A stretch of DNA of 64,000 bases from NCBI GenBank assembly GCA_950097015.1, contig CATNEN010000001.1, positions 5,317,001 to 5,381,000 on the forward strand, written 5' to 3'. The translations under genes were made by a program, and so were the position numbers. The notes beneath the pieces were generated by a model. The model did not search any database. It had not been told where the DNA came from and saw nothing but the letters and a program-made list of their open reading frames with translations. This DNA is from Macrostomum hystrix. Its lineage: Eukaryota; Platyhelminthes; Macrostomidae. Below, one piece after another: positions 38,501 through 41,265 of the stretch; position 1 is the stretch's first letter; each line of letters begins with the position of its first letter.

Positions 38501-38970
38501 GACAGGTAAGAATGGGAATGAAGATGGGAAAGAGGGAGAATGACGACAGGAGGTATTGAGAATGAAGATAGGAGAGAGGGAGAATGAAGACAGGAGGTAT
38601 TGAGAATGAGGACAGGAGAGAGAGAAAACTATTTCAACCCCCTTAAACAGGCTATGTGGCCTCATCAACTTACGCCATCTTTAACATTGAAGGACTCAAG
38701 CGTCTTCTGGCCATCCATCCACAGACCCCGCCTATCATCGTCGGCATTGTTAGTGTCGGACAAAAACAAGCCGAACTGCAAGGCACTGGCACCGTCCCCG
38801 ACACCGGCTCCACCGCCAATTCCACCCTCCTGTTGCACTTCAACAACTTTCTCGCGTATAGTTGCGCAAGCTTCAATCACAGTCTGGTTCAGACGGAATT
38901 GTACAGTCTTTGTTACATCAAAGTTATCTCTGGGAATTCTCACTCGCAGAGTGACATGTGATGGCGCCAT
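1675..38970 (-). CDS. tln: Talin gene, 25 coding exons, 3' end outside window
   Basis: Cytoplasmic adaptor that binds integrin beta tails through its N-terminal FERM head and links them to actin and vinculin through a rod of helical bundles. Read on the minus strand, 25 exons (listed separately) join in one frame, 7366 nt or about 2455 codons, through 24 GT-AG introns whose phases all agree. The order matches the family: F0 (about residues 1-110), F1, F2, F3 PTB-like domain (about 339-440), a linker, then rod bundles R1 to R12. Recognisable blocks are HTDDE, FYSDQNIDGRDPVQLNLLYV, NKLVPRLFG, RDMAPGR and SDLDTTIMFA. Vertebrate talin is about 2540 residues; here R13 (the C-terminal actin-binding site) and the dimerisation helix are missing because the gene runs off the left edge in an intron. 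The start is the ATG at 38970, which opens the F0 domain directly. Family assignment is very secure; which talin paralogue cannot be said. Confidence 0.95.
2100..3018. repeat. 33-bp minisatellite, talin intron
   Basis: About 28 copies of a roughly 33-bp unit built around aatcggtcattaccctctag. The length is a multiple of three, so both strands read as short repeating peptides (11-residue period) that are artefacts. The array starts 18 nt beyond exon 25 and ends about 28 nt before the donor of exon 24, so it fills the whole intron. Confidence 0.95.
3047..3374 (-). CDS. tln: Talin exon 24 (rod R11/R12)
   Basis: Residues 2211-2319. Encodes VMLINAARDVASALSEMISA, NVTSLLKTVKTVEDES and RGTRALEAAIEAVNQEL, all close to vertebrate talin. 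Acceptor CCATTCAG, donor GTGAGT, phase 0 in and phase 1 out. Confidence 0.94.
3419..4046. repeat. 14-bp minisatellite, talin intron
   Basis: About 44 copies of agatggtagatagg with variants (agatggtaaatata, gagacggtag, agatggtagctagg). The minus strand is open for most of its length and runs on from exon 23. Confidence 0.93.
4115..4298 (-). CDS. tln: Talin exon 23 (rod R11)
   Basis: Residues 2149-2210. Encodes RESILKTARALVEDTKKLV, NQEDLAKSAQDAVDSITRL and VKFGAASLGTE, near-identical to the family. Acceptor CTTTTCAG, donor GTGATA (weak at position 5). Phase 2 in, phase 0 out. The intron array to its left is open in the same frame, so an uncut frame runs on to about 3371. Confidence 0.93.
4299..4860. 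other. AT-rich intron sequence grading into the 38-bp array
   Basis: No coding signal. From about 4640 it holds decayed versions of the motif used in the following array (gggaatctcagg, ggataattaatcc), as if it were an old edge of that array. Confidence 0.5.
4861..5625. repeat. 38-bp minisatellite, talin intron
   Basis: About 20 copies of a 38-bp unit (gggagtgggataaattatcc followed by acaatatgggaatctata), some 34 bp long through loss of tata. The contained word TTATCCACA equals the bacterial DnaA box, but the context is a eukaryotic intron. Confidence 0.94.
5626..6086. other. Intron sequence without recognised feature
   Basis: Single-copy AT-rich sequence between two arrays in the intron upstream of talin exon 22. 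No exon or mobile element recognised. Confidence 0.5.
6087..7085. repeat. Degenerate tandem repeat of tttctaagaatcaag units
   Basis: Roughly 1 kb of diverged units of about 15 bp (tttctaagaatcaagc, tttctaggaatctag, ttaatacgaagcaag). The central part (6230-6480) shows a longer period of about 30 bp. Much more diverged than the neighbouring arrays. Confidence 0.85.
7174..7888 (-). CDS. tln: Talin exon 22 (rod R9-R11, largest talin exon)
   Basis: Residues 1911-2148, 715 nt. Encodes QTGGNPEAG, SLVDFQTRVVRICADL, HRGTQACINAANTVSG and SDLDTTIMFASAGTLN. The last two are near-identical to the vertebrate GTQACITAASAVSG and ADLDTTIMFATAGTLN and anchor the R10/R11 assignment. Acceptor ACACGCCAG, donor GTCTGT; phase 1 in, phase 2 out. 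Confidence 0.95.
7965..8068 (-). mobile_element. SINE family A fragment
   Basis: Truncated, diverged copy of the non-tRNA body of SINE family A: gatgtgcagctattgcacgg and cggctgttcagtccat match the copies at 8.6 and 27.5 kb. The tRNA-like head is missing. Confidence 0.7.
8080..8146. repeat. Short tandem repeat, about 26 bp, three copies
   Basis: Three copies of a unit containing ctactaatcactctactaaa in the intron before talin exon 21. Confidence 0.8.
8179..8552 (-). CDS. tln: Talin exon 21 (rod R9)
   Basis: Residues 1786-1910. Begins RDMAPGRKEVGEAIDS (family: RDKAPGQLECETAI) and contains ALFDQTKTVLEAAEGFL (family: ALLDQTKTLAESALQLL). The acceptor AATTCAG is flanked by a (TAA)n run. Phase 2 in, phase 1 out. 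Confidence 0.94.
8558..8591. repeat. (TAA)n microsatellite
   Basis: About 11 TAA repeats directly after the acceptor of talin exon 21. Confidence 0.9.
8613..8898 (-). mobile_element. tRNA-derived SINE, family A, near full length
   Basis: On the minus strand the head at the right end has a perfect Pol III box A (TAGCCTAGTGG) and box B (GGTTCGATTCC) with tRNA-like spacing. The body follows, containing cccagctgttaaatgg and gctgtgctgtcggctgcaca. Five other copies or pieces in this window define the family. Pol III-transcribed non-autonomous retroposon; not a functional tRNA. Confidence 0.85.
9084..9291 (+). mobile_element. tRNA-derived SINE, family B
   Basis: Plus-strand head with box A-like TGGTAGAGCTG and box B-like AGCTCGATTCC, then the body ggagtcagcgcaatgggcag and ggctgctgggtccagtgtca, ending agccctcctgc. 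Internally shorter than the copy at 50.1 kb. Confidence 0.8.
9400..9719 (-). CDS. tln: Talin exon 20 (rod R8/R9)
   Basis: Residues 1680-1785. Encodes LCEAIEKLYGLAGGAE (family: LLEAVDNLSAFASNPE) and SSKAVSDAVKLLVTAIR (family: HSRTVSDSIKKLITSMR). Acceptor AACCTCAG, donor GTTTGA, phase 0 in and phase 2 out. Confidence 0.93.
9720..10223. other. Talin intron, AT-rich with cgttactttt motifs
   Basis: Contains scattered, diverged copies of cgttacttttaagag and its complement between about 9860 and 10170. No coding or mobile element recognised. Confidence 0.5.
10224..10388 (-). CDS. tln: Talin exon 19 (rod R8)
   Basis: Residues 1625-1679, 55 codons, phase 0 both ends, acceptor TAATACAG, donor GTAAGA. 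Encodes ETIVSHCKTAKSRSSGNETI and VVQMAKDVALETSNLVNAIR, matching the family VQSAKEVANSTANLVKTI block. Confidence 0.9.
10587..11446. repeat. 35-bp minisatellite, talin intron
   Basis: About 24 copies of a 35-bp unit around tatgggtaagcacttaaccc and tacaagcagccagtc. Variants (ggatcc, acgc, acac) are arranged in blocks: the segment with ggatcc units near 11030-11140 recurs near 11270-11390. Confidence 0.95.
11447..12500. other. AT-rich talin intron; short (tgtgttataa)n at 12225-12265
   Basis: Single-copy AT-rich sequence. Four copies of a 10-bp unit tgtgttataa lie near 12225-12265. No exon recognised between exons 19 and 18. Confidence 0.6.
12501..12644 (-). CDS. tln: Talin exon 18 (rod R7/R8)
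   Basis: Residues 1577-1624, 48 codons, phase 0 both ends. Begins CIYLVGVADPKSRPG, very close to the vertebrate AAYLVGVSDPNSQAG. Acceptor CACTTAG, donor GTGAGT. Confidence 0.92.
12717..13815. repeat. 25-bp minisatellite with 528-bp higher-order period
   Basis: About 43 copies of gatcgataacacaacctcaa+aacac, each with the palindromes CGATCG and ATCGAT. A distinctive aberrant unit (cataacacataacacaacc, ttttgatcaaaagatgatcg) occurs near 13100 and again 528 bp later, showing duplication of a roughly 0.5 kb block. Confidence 0.95.
13899..14228 (-). CDS. tln: Talin exon 17 (rod R7)
   Basis: Residues 1467-1576, 110 codons, phase 0 both ends. Begins AAARLVTESINNMI (family: AAARAVTDSINQLI) and ends AVAYHAAQ (family: FTEAAAQ). 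Acceptor GTTATAG, donor GTGAGC. Confidence 0.93.
14270..14443 (+). mobile_element. SINE family B, 3' part
   Basis: Matches the body and tail of family B (aacctccaaggcacaatgag, gtcagcgaaacgggcag, tggctgtgggtccagtgtc, cccgcagccctcctg). The tRNA-like head is missing. Confidence 0.75.
14492..14715 (-). CDS. tln: Talin exon 16 (rod R6/R7)
   Basis: Residues 1392-1466. Encodes VSEKSGHMLLAARNVCQDPS (family: MSSSKLLLAAKALSTDP) and TQSKLNLQ. Acceptor AATGTCAG, donor GTCTGT; phase 1 in, phase 0 out. Confidence 0.92.
14860..15665. repeat. 20-bp minisatellite with 40-bp dimers
   Basis: About 35 copies of gatttgggattcaaaatgag and variants. Between 15240 and 15480 the units alternate (gattttggattaagaatgat / gatttgggattcaaaatgag) as a 40-bp dimer; the left part from 14860 is decayed. 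Confidence 0.92.
15782..16146 (-). CDS. tln: Talin exon 15 (rod R6)
   Basis: Residues 1270-1391. Encodes LTPDAYKHLQSLRSELAEAL, GARQVDNVIRLITQRQ (family: GQRDVDNALRAV) and AAVNLNQATGDLVHSS (family: AAGLNQAATELVQAS). Acceptor TGTCTACAG, donor GTATGT; phase 2 in, phase 1 out. Confidence 0.93.
16255..17270. repeat. 38-bp minisatellite, talin intron
   Basis: About 26 copies of a 38-bp unit (gaccagtttcgttaatgacc plus tgtcatctacgatcgtat). Each has the palindrome ACGATCGT or a one-base variant. In the sense of transcription each unit reads GACAG|GTCATT, an acceptor-donor-like junction. Confidence 0.95.
17340..17819 (-). CDS. tln: Talin exon 14 (rod R5)
   Basis: Residues 1110-1269. Encodes LKELRVAIDSSN, ALEQVRRLRHDLSDIERDL and PLPGDSLVDATIQLTQSQKA, matching the family LKPLPGETM block of R5. 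The donor GTGAGG is close to the 38-bp array of the next intron. Phase 2 in and out. Confidence 0.92.
17820..17966. repeat. Short repeats of atatgtatcgaaaa
   Basis: Four diverged copies next to talin exon 14; one more at about 18188, on the other side of a SINE, suggests the SINE inserted into this repeat. Confidence 0.65.
17968..18172 (-). mobile_element. SINE family A, diverged copy
   Basis: Body (gcagccgaaagcgcagtcca, cccagctaatgtcgttagct, acagctgggtgaactaaagc) and part of the tRNA-like head (gagaatcgaacccc, cttcaagtcg). Box A is lost. Flanked on both sides by the atatgtatcgaaaa repeat. Confidence 0.75.
18272..18690 (-). CDS. tln: Talin exon 13 (rod R4)
   Basis: Residues 971-1109. Encodes SDLRVAADSLRQL, LTQDCKTVAEMIPRLI and DPDDTVAQLELIGSCQHFL, which match the family VAEQIPLLV and SAQLALIAASQSFL blocks. 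Acceptor TTATCTCAG, donor GTGAGA, phase 0 in and phase 2 out. Confidence 0.93.
18691..19070. other. AT-rich intron, no feature
   Basis: Single-copy, AT-rich talin intron sequence upstream of exon 13. Confidence 0.5.
19078..19482. mobile_element. Foldback-like block with nested inverted repeats
   Basis: A GC-richer island of about 0.4 kb in an AT-rich intron. Inverted pairs: ttctttgggtgattc (19312-19326) with gaatcacccaaagaa (19453-19467); cggctgcttc near 19084 with gaagcagccg near 19173; gaatcctcc-gaact-ggaggattc; gattcca-ac-tggaatc. Frames are open on both strands (60-95 codons) but match nothing I know. Could be a MITE or foldback element; no terminal repeat or target duplication was identified. 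Confidence 0.45.
19483..20036. other. AT-rich talin intron, no feature
   Basis: No coding or repeat signal seen between the foldback block and exon 12. Confidence 0.5.
20037..20114 (-). CDS. tln: Talin exon 12 (small 78-nt rod exon)
   Basis: Residues 945-970, 26 codons (RGAEYAAAIAARTNTSNDAI), phase 0 at both ends, acceptor TTATCAG and donor GTGAGT. It fills the stretch between the R3 helix ending in ESAK and the next exon, where vertebrate talin has GAAAHPDSEEQ. It was found only by splicing logic, since it is too short to stand out as an open frame. Being symmetrical it could be skipped without a frame change. Confidence 0.82.
20115..20638. other. AT-rich talin intron, no feature
   Basis: Intron between exons 11 and 12; single-copy sequence, nothing recognised. 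Confidence 0.5.
20639..20932 (-). CDS. tln: Talin exon 11 (rod R3)
   Basis: Residues 847-944, exactly 98 codons, phase 0 both ends. Encodes VREIDQVTAALADSSGD and KLLTAAKDLADATARMIESAK, matching the family LLSAAKILADATAKM helix. Donor GTGAGA. Confidence 0.92.
20995..21090 (+). mobile_element. SINE family B, 3' fragment
   Basis: Matches the tail of family B: gtgtaatgggcagaattgtc, ctagctgcgggtctattgtc, cacagccctac. The fragment fills most of the short intron between exons 10 and 11 and ends just before the donor of exon 10. Confidence 0.65.
21109..21358 (-). CDS. tln: Talin exon 10 (rod R2)
   Basis: Residues 763-846. Encodes NTQRLVATAKVVAPV and AQLLEAAKCVTRSVQQLL, close to the family TSQLVACTKVVAP block. 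Acceptor GCATTCAG, donor GTACAG; phase 2 in, phase 0 out. Confidence 0.92.
21400..21840. repeat. About 21-bp degenerate minisatellite with internal 160-bp duplication
   Basis: Units of the type aaaagtacaaacccttaagt. A block of about 160 bp beginning aactaaaagtacaaaccctt at 21469 is repeated from about 21631 with few changes. Confidence 0.85.
21866..22211 (-). CDS. tln: Talin exon 9 (rod R1/R2)
   Basis: Residues 648-762. Encodes LLNAARNLADAFSDLLNAAQ and VVQFREALLRLAEDV, typical amphipathic talin rod helices. Acceptor CATCCTCAG, donor GTGGGT; phase 1 in, phase 2 out. Confidence 0.92.
22278..24162. repeat. 20-bp minisatellite, about 94 copies
   Basis: Unit gaacctgttagattcttata, very regular to about 23540, then increasingly mixed with gaacctgttagattctaatt, tattattttt and gatgtagaca variants toward the exon 8 side. 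In the sense of transcription each unit reads TCTAACAG|GTTC. Confidence 0.97.
24181..24438 (-). CDS. tln: Talin exon 8 (rod R1)
   Basis: Residues 562-647. Begins GKDMASRRYLEQKSEL (family: GQDAASKAW) and continues with the DDVYMIVGSAVHTIATNVEH helix. The donor GTGAGC lies immediately beside the long 20-bp array of the next intron. Phase 1 in and out. Confidence 0.92.
24439..24860. other. Talin intron, purine-rich on plus strand, no feature
   Basis: Between exons 8 and 7; scattered gataatgggat-type words but no clear tandem unit, no coding signal. Confidence 0.5.
24861..25121 (-). CDS. tln: Talin exon 7 (head-rod linker, start of R1)
   Basis: Residues 475-561. Low-complexity, Ala/Gly/Ser-rich linker (TAGGGGAFDIS) followed by ELPTAQRALITTV, which matches the TSAQQAL start of rod bundle R1. 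Acceptor TTTGCCAG at 25123-25122; it is the only nearby AG that preserves phase 1 from exon 6. Donor GTTAGT. Confidence 0.85.
25190..25985. repeat. 20-bp minisatellite, talin intron
   Basis: About 39 copies of ggacggcgagggatgaaatc. Open in several minus-strand frames, giving artefact proteins of about 100-216 codons that join visually to exon 6. A block of about 120 bp (25600-25720) recurs at 25760-25880. Confidence 0.96.
26029..26437 (-). CDS. tln: Talin exon 6 (F3 PTB-like, integrin-binding)
   Basis: Residues 339-474. Begins EKMTSKNKLVPRLFG and carries KKWAATVHGFTLDFGGYSD. The tryptophan at about residue 381 corresponds to the integrin-tail-binding Trp of vertebrate F3. The exon ends in the linker after SFIMPG. 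Donor GTAGTT, phase 1 out. The downstream intron is filled by a 20-bp array that reads open with this exon, so an uncut reading frame there is longer than the real exon. Confidence 0.94.
26485..27140. repeat. 32-bp minisatellite, talin intron
   Basis: About 17 copies of gagagggcgagataatcaga plus gtgagatagggc, purine-rich on the plus strand, with decayed edges on both sides. Confidence 0.95.
27179..27347 (-). CDS. tln: Talin exon 5 (F2)
   Basis: Residues 282-338. Encodes LREFLPDEYRK, IEAKLKYVNFCRSLETYG and FFLVK, the end of F2 leading into F3. Acceptor CTCTCTTAG, donor GTGAGC; phase 2 in, phase 0 out. Confidence 0.93.
27451..27735 (-). mobile_element. tRNA-derived SINE, family A, near full length
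   Basis: Minus-strand head with box A TAGCGTAGTGG and box B GGTTCGATTCC, body nearly colinear with the copy at 8613-8898 (cagccgacagcacagccgca, cattatcccagc-type block). Lies in the intron between talin exons 5 and 4. Confidence 0.85.
27762..28108. repeat. Nested tandem repeat of gattccttcgta units
   Basis: Units of about 12 bp (gattccttcgtaa / gattccttcgtca) organised into longer repeats of about 90 bp marked by ctttgtcctattttctcgt. Confidence 0.9.
28143..28413 (-). CDS. tln: Talin exon 4 (F1/F2)
   Basis: Residues 192-281. Encodes WLDQSKTLREQG, then FYSDQNIDGRDPVQLNLLYV and ILNGSHPVTQEQAVELAGFQ, one of the most conserved stretches of the talin FERM F2 domain. Donor GTGAGT; phase 1 in, phase 2 out. 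Confidence 0.94.
28530..29045. repeat. About 36-bp minisatellite, talin intron
   Basis: About 15 copies of a unit combining aatcccaatcttgagaacgt and taatccccatctata. Two unit types (aacgttaatcccc, aaagtcaatcccta) alternate along the array. Confidence 0.92.
29046..29800. other. AT-rich talin intron, no feature
   Basis: Single-copy intron sequence with a short run of agtaaaagtaat near 29640-29670; nothing else recognised. Confidence 0.5.
29800..30490. repeat. 31-bp minisatellite, talin intron
   Basis: About 22 copies of agatcccaagggtgggattt plus caaatcacttt, with atctt/acttt variants alternating. Confidence 0.95.
30813..30959 (-). CDS. tln: Talin exon 3 (F1)
   Basis: Residues 143-191. Encodes NHDEYGLIQEL, a basic stretch and MNKLKRKWHTDDE, matching the F1 domain and its charged loop. 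Acceptor AATTCAG, donor GTATAT, phase 1 in and out. Confidence 0.92.
31060..31520. repeat. 22-bp minisatellite, talin intron
   Basis: About 21 copies of aatccctccgatcccacttttt with cttcct and gcttttt variants. Confidence 0.95.
31551..31680 (-). CDS. tln: Talin exon 2 (F0/F1)
   Basis: Residues 100-142. Encodes LQIRTMDGTRKTMEIDD and IMPTICARM, the conserved start of F1. Acceptor CACCCCAG, donor GTCAGT, phase 0 in and phase 1 out. It is separated from exon 1 by a 7 kb intron that is mostly the 22-bp array. Confidence 0.92.
31681..32999. other. Single-copy part of talin intron 1
   Basis: 31740-31930 has diverged attagacatctctaaagaaa repeats. From 32270 to 32800 the sequence is non-repetitive and more balanced in composition, with a TATATAAA word near 32520. 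It could hold regulatory elements, an alternative first exon or a small RNA gene, but I see no specific evidence. Confidence 0.4.
33000..38640. repeat. 22-bp minisatellite, 5.6 kb, about 255 copies
   Basis: Unit gaagacaggagagagggaga+at, about 90% purine on the plus strand. It fills most of talin intron 1 and ends about 30 nt before the donor of exon 1. Variant units (gaacgaa, gcatgaa, agtgaa, aatata, aggtagcatg) form a higher-order pattern: the segment around 33284-33600 recurs at +2184 bp. Because 22 is not divisible by three and the minus strand lacks stops, three overlapping artefact frames of 1137-1753 codons appear. Confidence 0.98.
38674..38970 (-). CDS. tln: Talin exon 1 (F0 domain, start codon)
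   Basis: Residues 1-99, phase 0 at the donor GTAAG. It starts MAPSHVTLRVRI and contains the F0 hallmark FGLFLSD followed by GLWMDGQKTLE. A glycine-rich insert (GGIGGGAGVGDGA) sits before FGLFLSD and is absent from the vertebrate protein as I know it. A good splice acceptor (pyrimidine tract then CAG) lies 24 nt upstream of the ATG, so the 5' UTR is probably split or trans-spliced. Confidence 0.93.
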
Positions 38971-38994
38971 TATGGCTTGACCTCCTTTCAGTAG
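38971..38994 (-). other. tln: Talin 5' UTR segment with splice acceptor upstream
   Basis: Between the ATG at 38970 and a strong minus-strand acceptor (TTACTTTCTCAG, AG at 38996-38995) there are 24 nt of putative 5' UTR. The acceptor implies either a 5' UTR intron or spliced-leader trans-splicing. No upstream UTR exon can be placed from sequence alone. Confidence 0.5.
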
Positions 38995-39304
38995 CTGAGA
39001 AAGTAATTATCAGAACTGCTGGCTGGTAAGATTGCTGAGTGTGCTTTGTTTTAGCTTCGTTTTGTTTACAATCTGTTGAATCCGTTTCTTCTGAAGTAGA
39101 TAAAAAAGTAAATTAACTTTAGTATAAAATATGTTGGCAAATGATTAAAAAATTAGAATCGATTCTAACTCATGGTTAAAAACCATTCTAGAAATTCTGA
39201 TTTCTCTAGTAAGCAAATTTTTAAACTAAAGATTAAAAAAACTAAAATAACATTATCTCTTGCGCCATAAAGATAATGTTATTTATTTCATGTTGACTTG
39301 ATTA
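38995..39304. other. Talin upstream region, AT-rich
   Basis: Candidate 5' intron or promoter of talin. A short hairpin, gataatgttatt / ataacattatc, lies near 39248-39282. No TATA box or UTR exon could be assigned. Confidence 0.35.
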
Positions 39305-39306
39305 AC

Positions 39307-39524
39307 TGTGAAGTATTGGGTCTATTGAAGAACAGAAGCGAACGCGTTGAGCAGATTGCAGGACAGTCACACTCGCGAACTCTAGCCGCTCACCTTAGTT
39401 CCATATATATTGTGCCAGACCGGCATGATTCAGCAAATACACGAGATAGCAATAGGGTGGAGGATGGGTAGTCGCGTACGACACATTGAAGTAAATAACA
39501 GCGGCGGTGGGGGCGCCCGCGTAC
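39307..39524 (-). repeat. LTR (3' end of the element)
   Basis: About 218 bp, highly similar to the copy at 41048-41265 (shared gtctattgaagaacagaagc, ccagaccggcatgattcagc, aatagggtggaggatgggt). Confidence 0.88.
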
Positions 39525-41047
39525 CAACGCTCGGTTGGTCGCCTTTGCCGTAGCGGGTAGCGTCTAGCTGGTGTGCCCGTCGGGGACGTCGCATCGCTAG
39601 CATTGGCAGCGTCGGCAGCATAGGCTCCGCCAAGGTCGACGGTGCCTCGGCTGTGACTACTGGCGGGGTCACGGGTGTTGTCGGCGGTGGGAGGTCGGCC
39701 GACACCAGCTGGTTGGTGTGCCGCCGGTGGATGGTTCCACGAACGTCGACGGCGCAGTTGCGAGACCCGGCGGACACGACGGTGCCCTCTGTACAGCGGC
39801 CGCCGCCGAGCTGATGTCCCACAGCAGCACTGGGTCGCCGGCATAGAACTCGCGTGCTCGCGGCTGCTGCTCCACCTGCTGCTCTTGGCGCTGCTGCATG
39901 CTGTCCGTCAGCGATGGCATCAGTAGGTCTAGCCGGTTGCGTAGTCTGCGACCGATGAGCAGCTGACTGGGGGCCGCGTCGAGTGGCCGCTTTTGAGCAG
40001 ATTTAGCTTGAGCACCTGCACGAATCTCTCCACCTGGCCGGGTGGAAGGGAGGCGAGAAGACGTGACGAATGCCGTTGCGCCTGGTGAACTCGCTGAATT
40101 CCCCGGAGGTAAACTGTGTGCCGCTGTCAGAGACCAGCACGCGCGGAATGCCCAGTCTCGCGAACACCTCACGGAGACGCTCAAGGGTCGCCGCCGCCGT
40201 CACGCTGTGCACCTGCAAAACCTCCGGCCACTTACTGAAGGCGTCCACAATGACCAGGTAGGTGCGGCCGTTGACGGGCCCGGCGAAGTCAACGTGCAGC
40301 CTGGCCCACGGTTCGGCTGGGAACGGCCACGGCTGCACCGGCGCCTTGGGCGGATCGGCCTGGTTCTCACGATGATGCTGCAGAGTCCTGCCTGTCACCA
40401 GGATTTCGTCAACGAAAACTTGTACCGACTCCAGGTCACCGAGCAGAGAGTCGAGCGTGCGCTGGAACACGGCGCTGGTGCAGTTGATGCCAAATGGCAT
40501 GCGGTTCAGCTGGAACAGACCTCACTGCGTATTAATGGTCAAGAAGATCTTACTGTCCTTAGACAAGGGCGACCAGCAGTGGCAGCCGCAGGTGCTGGCT
40601 GTTCGGCGACGGCGACCGGACGGCGAAATCCTCCTGCCCGACTGGCCGAAAACTTTCTCCAGTGTAGGTACGCAGCACCGTGGAGGTCGGCGACAAGCGC
40701 AAGTCCTGCAGGACCTCCTCTTGCAGATTCTTCGGAATGACAGTGAGGGCGGACCCGATGTCCATCTCGAAACAGCATGGGCTGCCGACAGCATTGATGT
40801 TTTTGGAGCGTAGTGATCCTTCAGCTGCTGTGTCAAAGTTTCGTAGGGCTTGGAGGACACTGCATCTGGCAGTGAAAGGTTGCGGAGCAGCTTGTATGTC
40901 TCTTCTCCAATGACGGTGATCAGGGTTGCAACCTTCGCTACATCTTTAACTTCCTTGTAAACCAGGTACTGATCTAGCCTCTCGATGTAAACCTCAACAT
41001 CAGAGTTTGCAGAGTGTGGAAATAGTCGCAGCCATCCTTGTCGTCAC

Positions 41048-41265
41048 TGTGAAGTCGTGAGTCTATTGAAGAACAGAAGCGAACACATTGAGCAGATTGT
41101 AGGACAGTCACACTCGCGAACTCTAGCCATTCACCTTAGTTCCTTATATATTGTGCCAGACCGGCATGATTCAGCAAATACACGAGATAGCAATAGGGTG
41201 GAGGATGGGTGGTCTTGTACAACACATCATAGTAAATAACAGCAGCGGGGGTGGCGCTTGTGTAC
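41048..41265 (-). repeat. LTR (5' end of the element)
   Basis: Partner of the LTR at 39307-39524, with about 10% differences by eye, so the insertion is not recent. Confidence 0.88.

Larger units (their letters stand above)
39307..41265 (-). mobile_element. Internally deleted Ty3/gypsy LTR retrotransposon
   Basis: Two similar direct repeats (about 39307-39524 and 41048-41265) act as LTRs. Reading on the minus strand from the right LTR: a gag segment (VYIERLDQYLVYKEV, LITVIGEETYKLLRNL; about 40800-41035), a protease piece with DIGSALTVI (40559-40765), a reverse transcriptase piece with NRMPFGINCTSAVFQ and FVDEILVTG (about 40395-40545), and an integrase piece with HVDFAGPV, DAFSKWPEVLQV and VSDSGTQFTSGEF (40003-40330), then a C-terminal part. 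Large deletions join these pieces, with stops and frame changes, so the element is dead. No clear target duplication was seen. Confidence 0.9.

Noticed and set aside
32905-38668. Minus-strand open frames of 1426, 1137, 1753 and 332 codons rich in Leu, Ser, Pro and Phe
   Set aside because: They are three overlapping frames of one 22-bp stop-free minisatellite. A real protein would not be open in all three frames of the same strand, and the region is talin intron 1.
40042-40740. 232-codon plus-strand frame
   Set aside because: Antisense of the Ty3/gypsy integrase and RT remnants, which match known domains on the minus strand.
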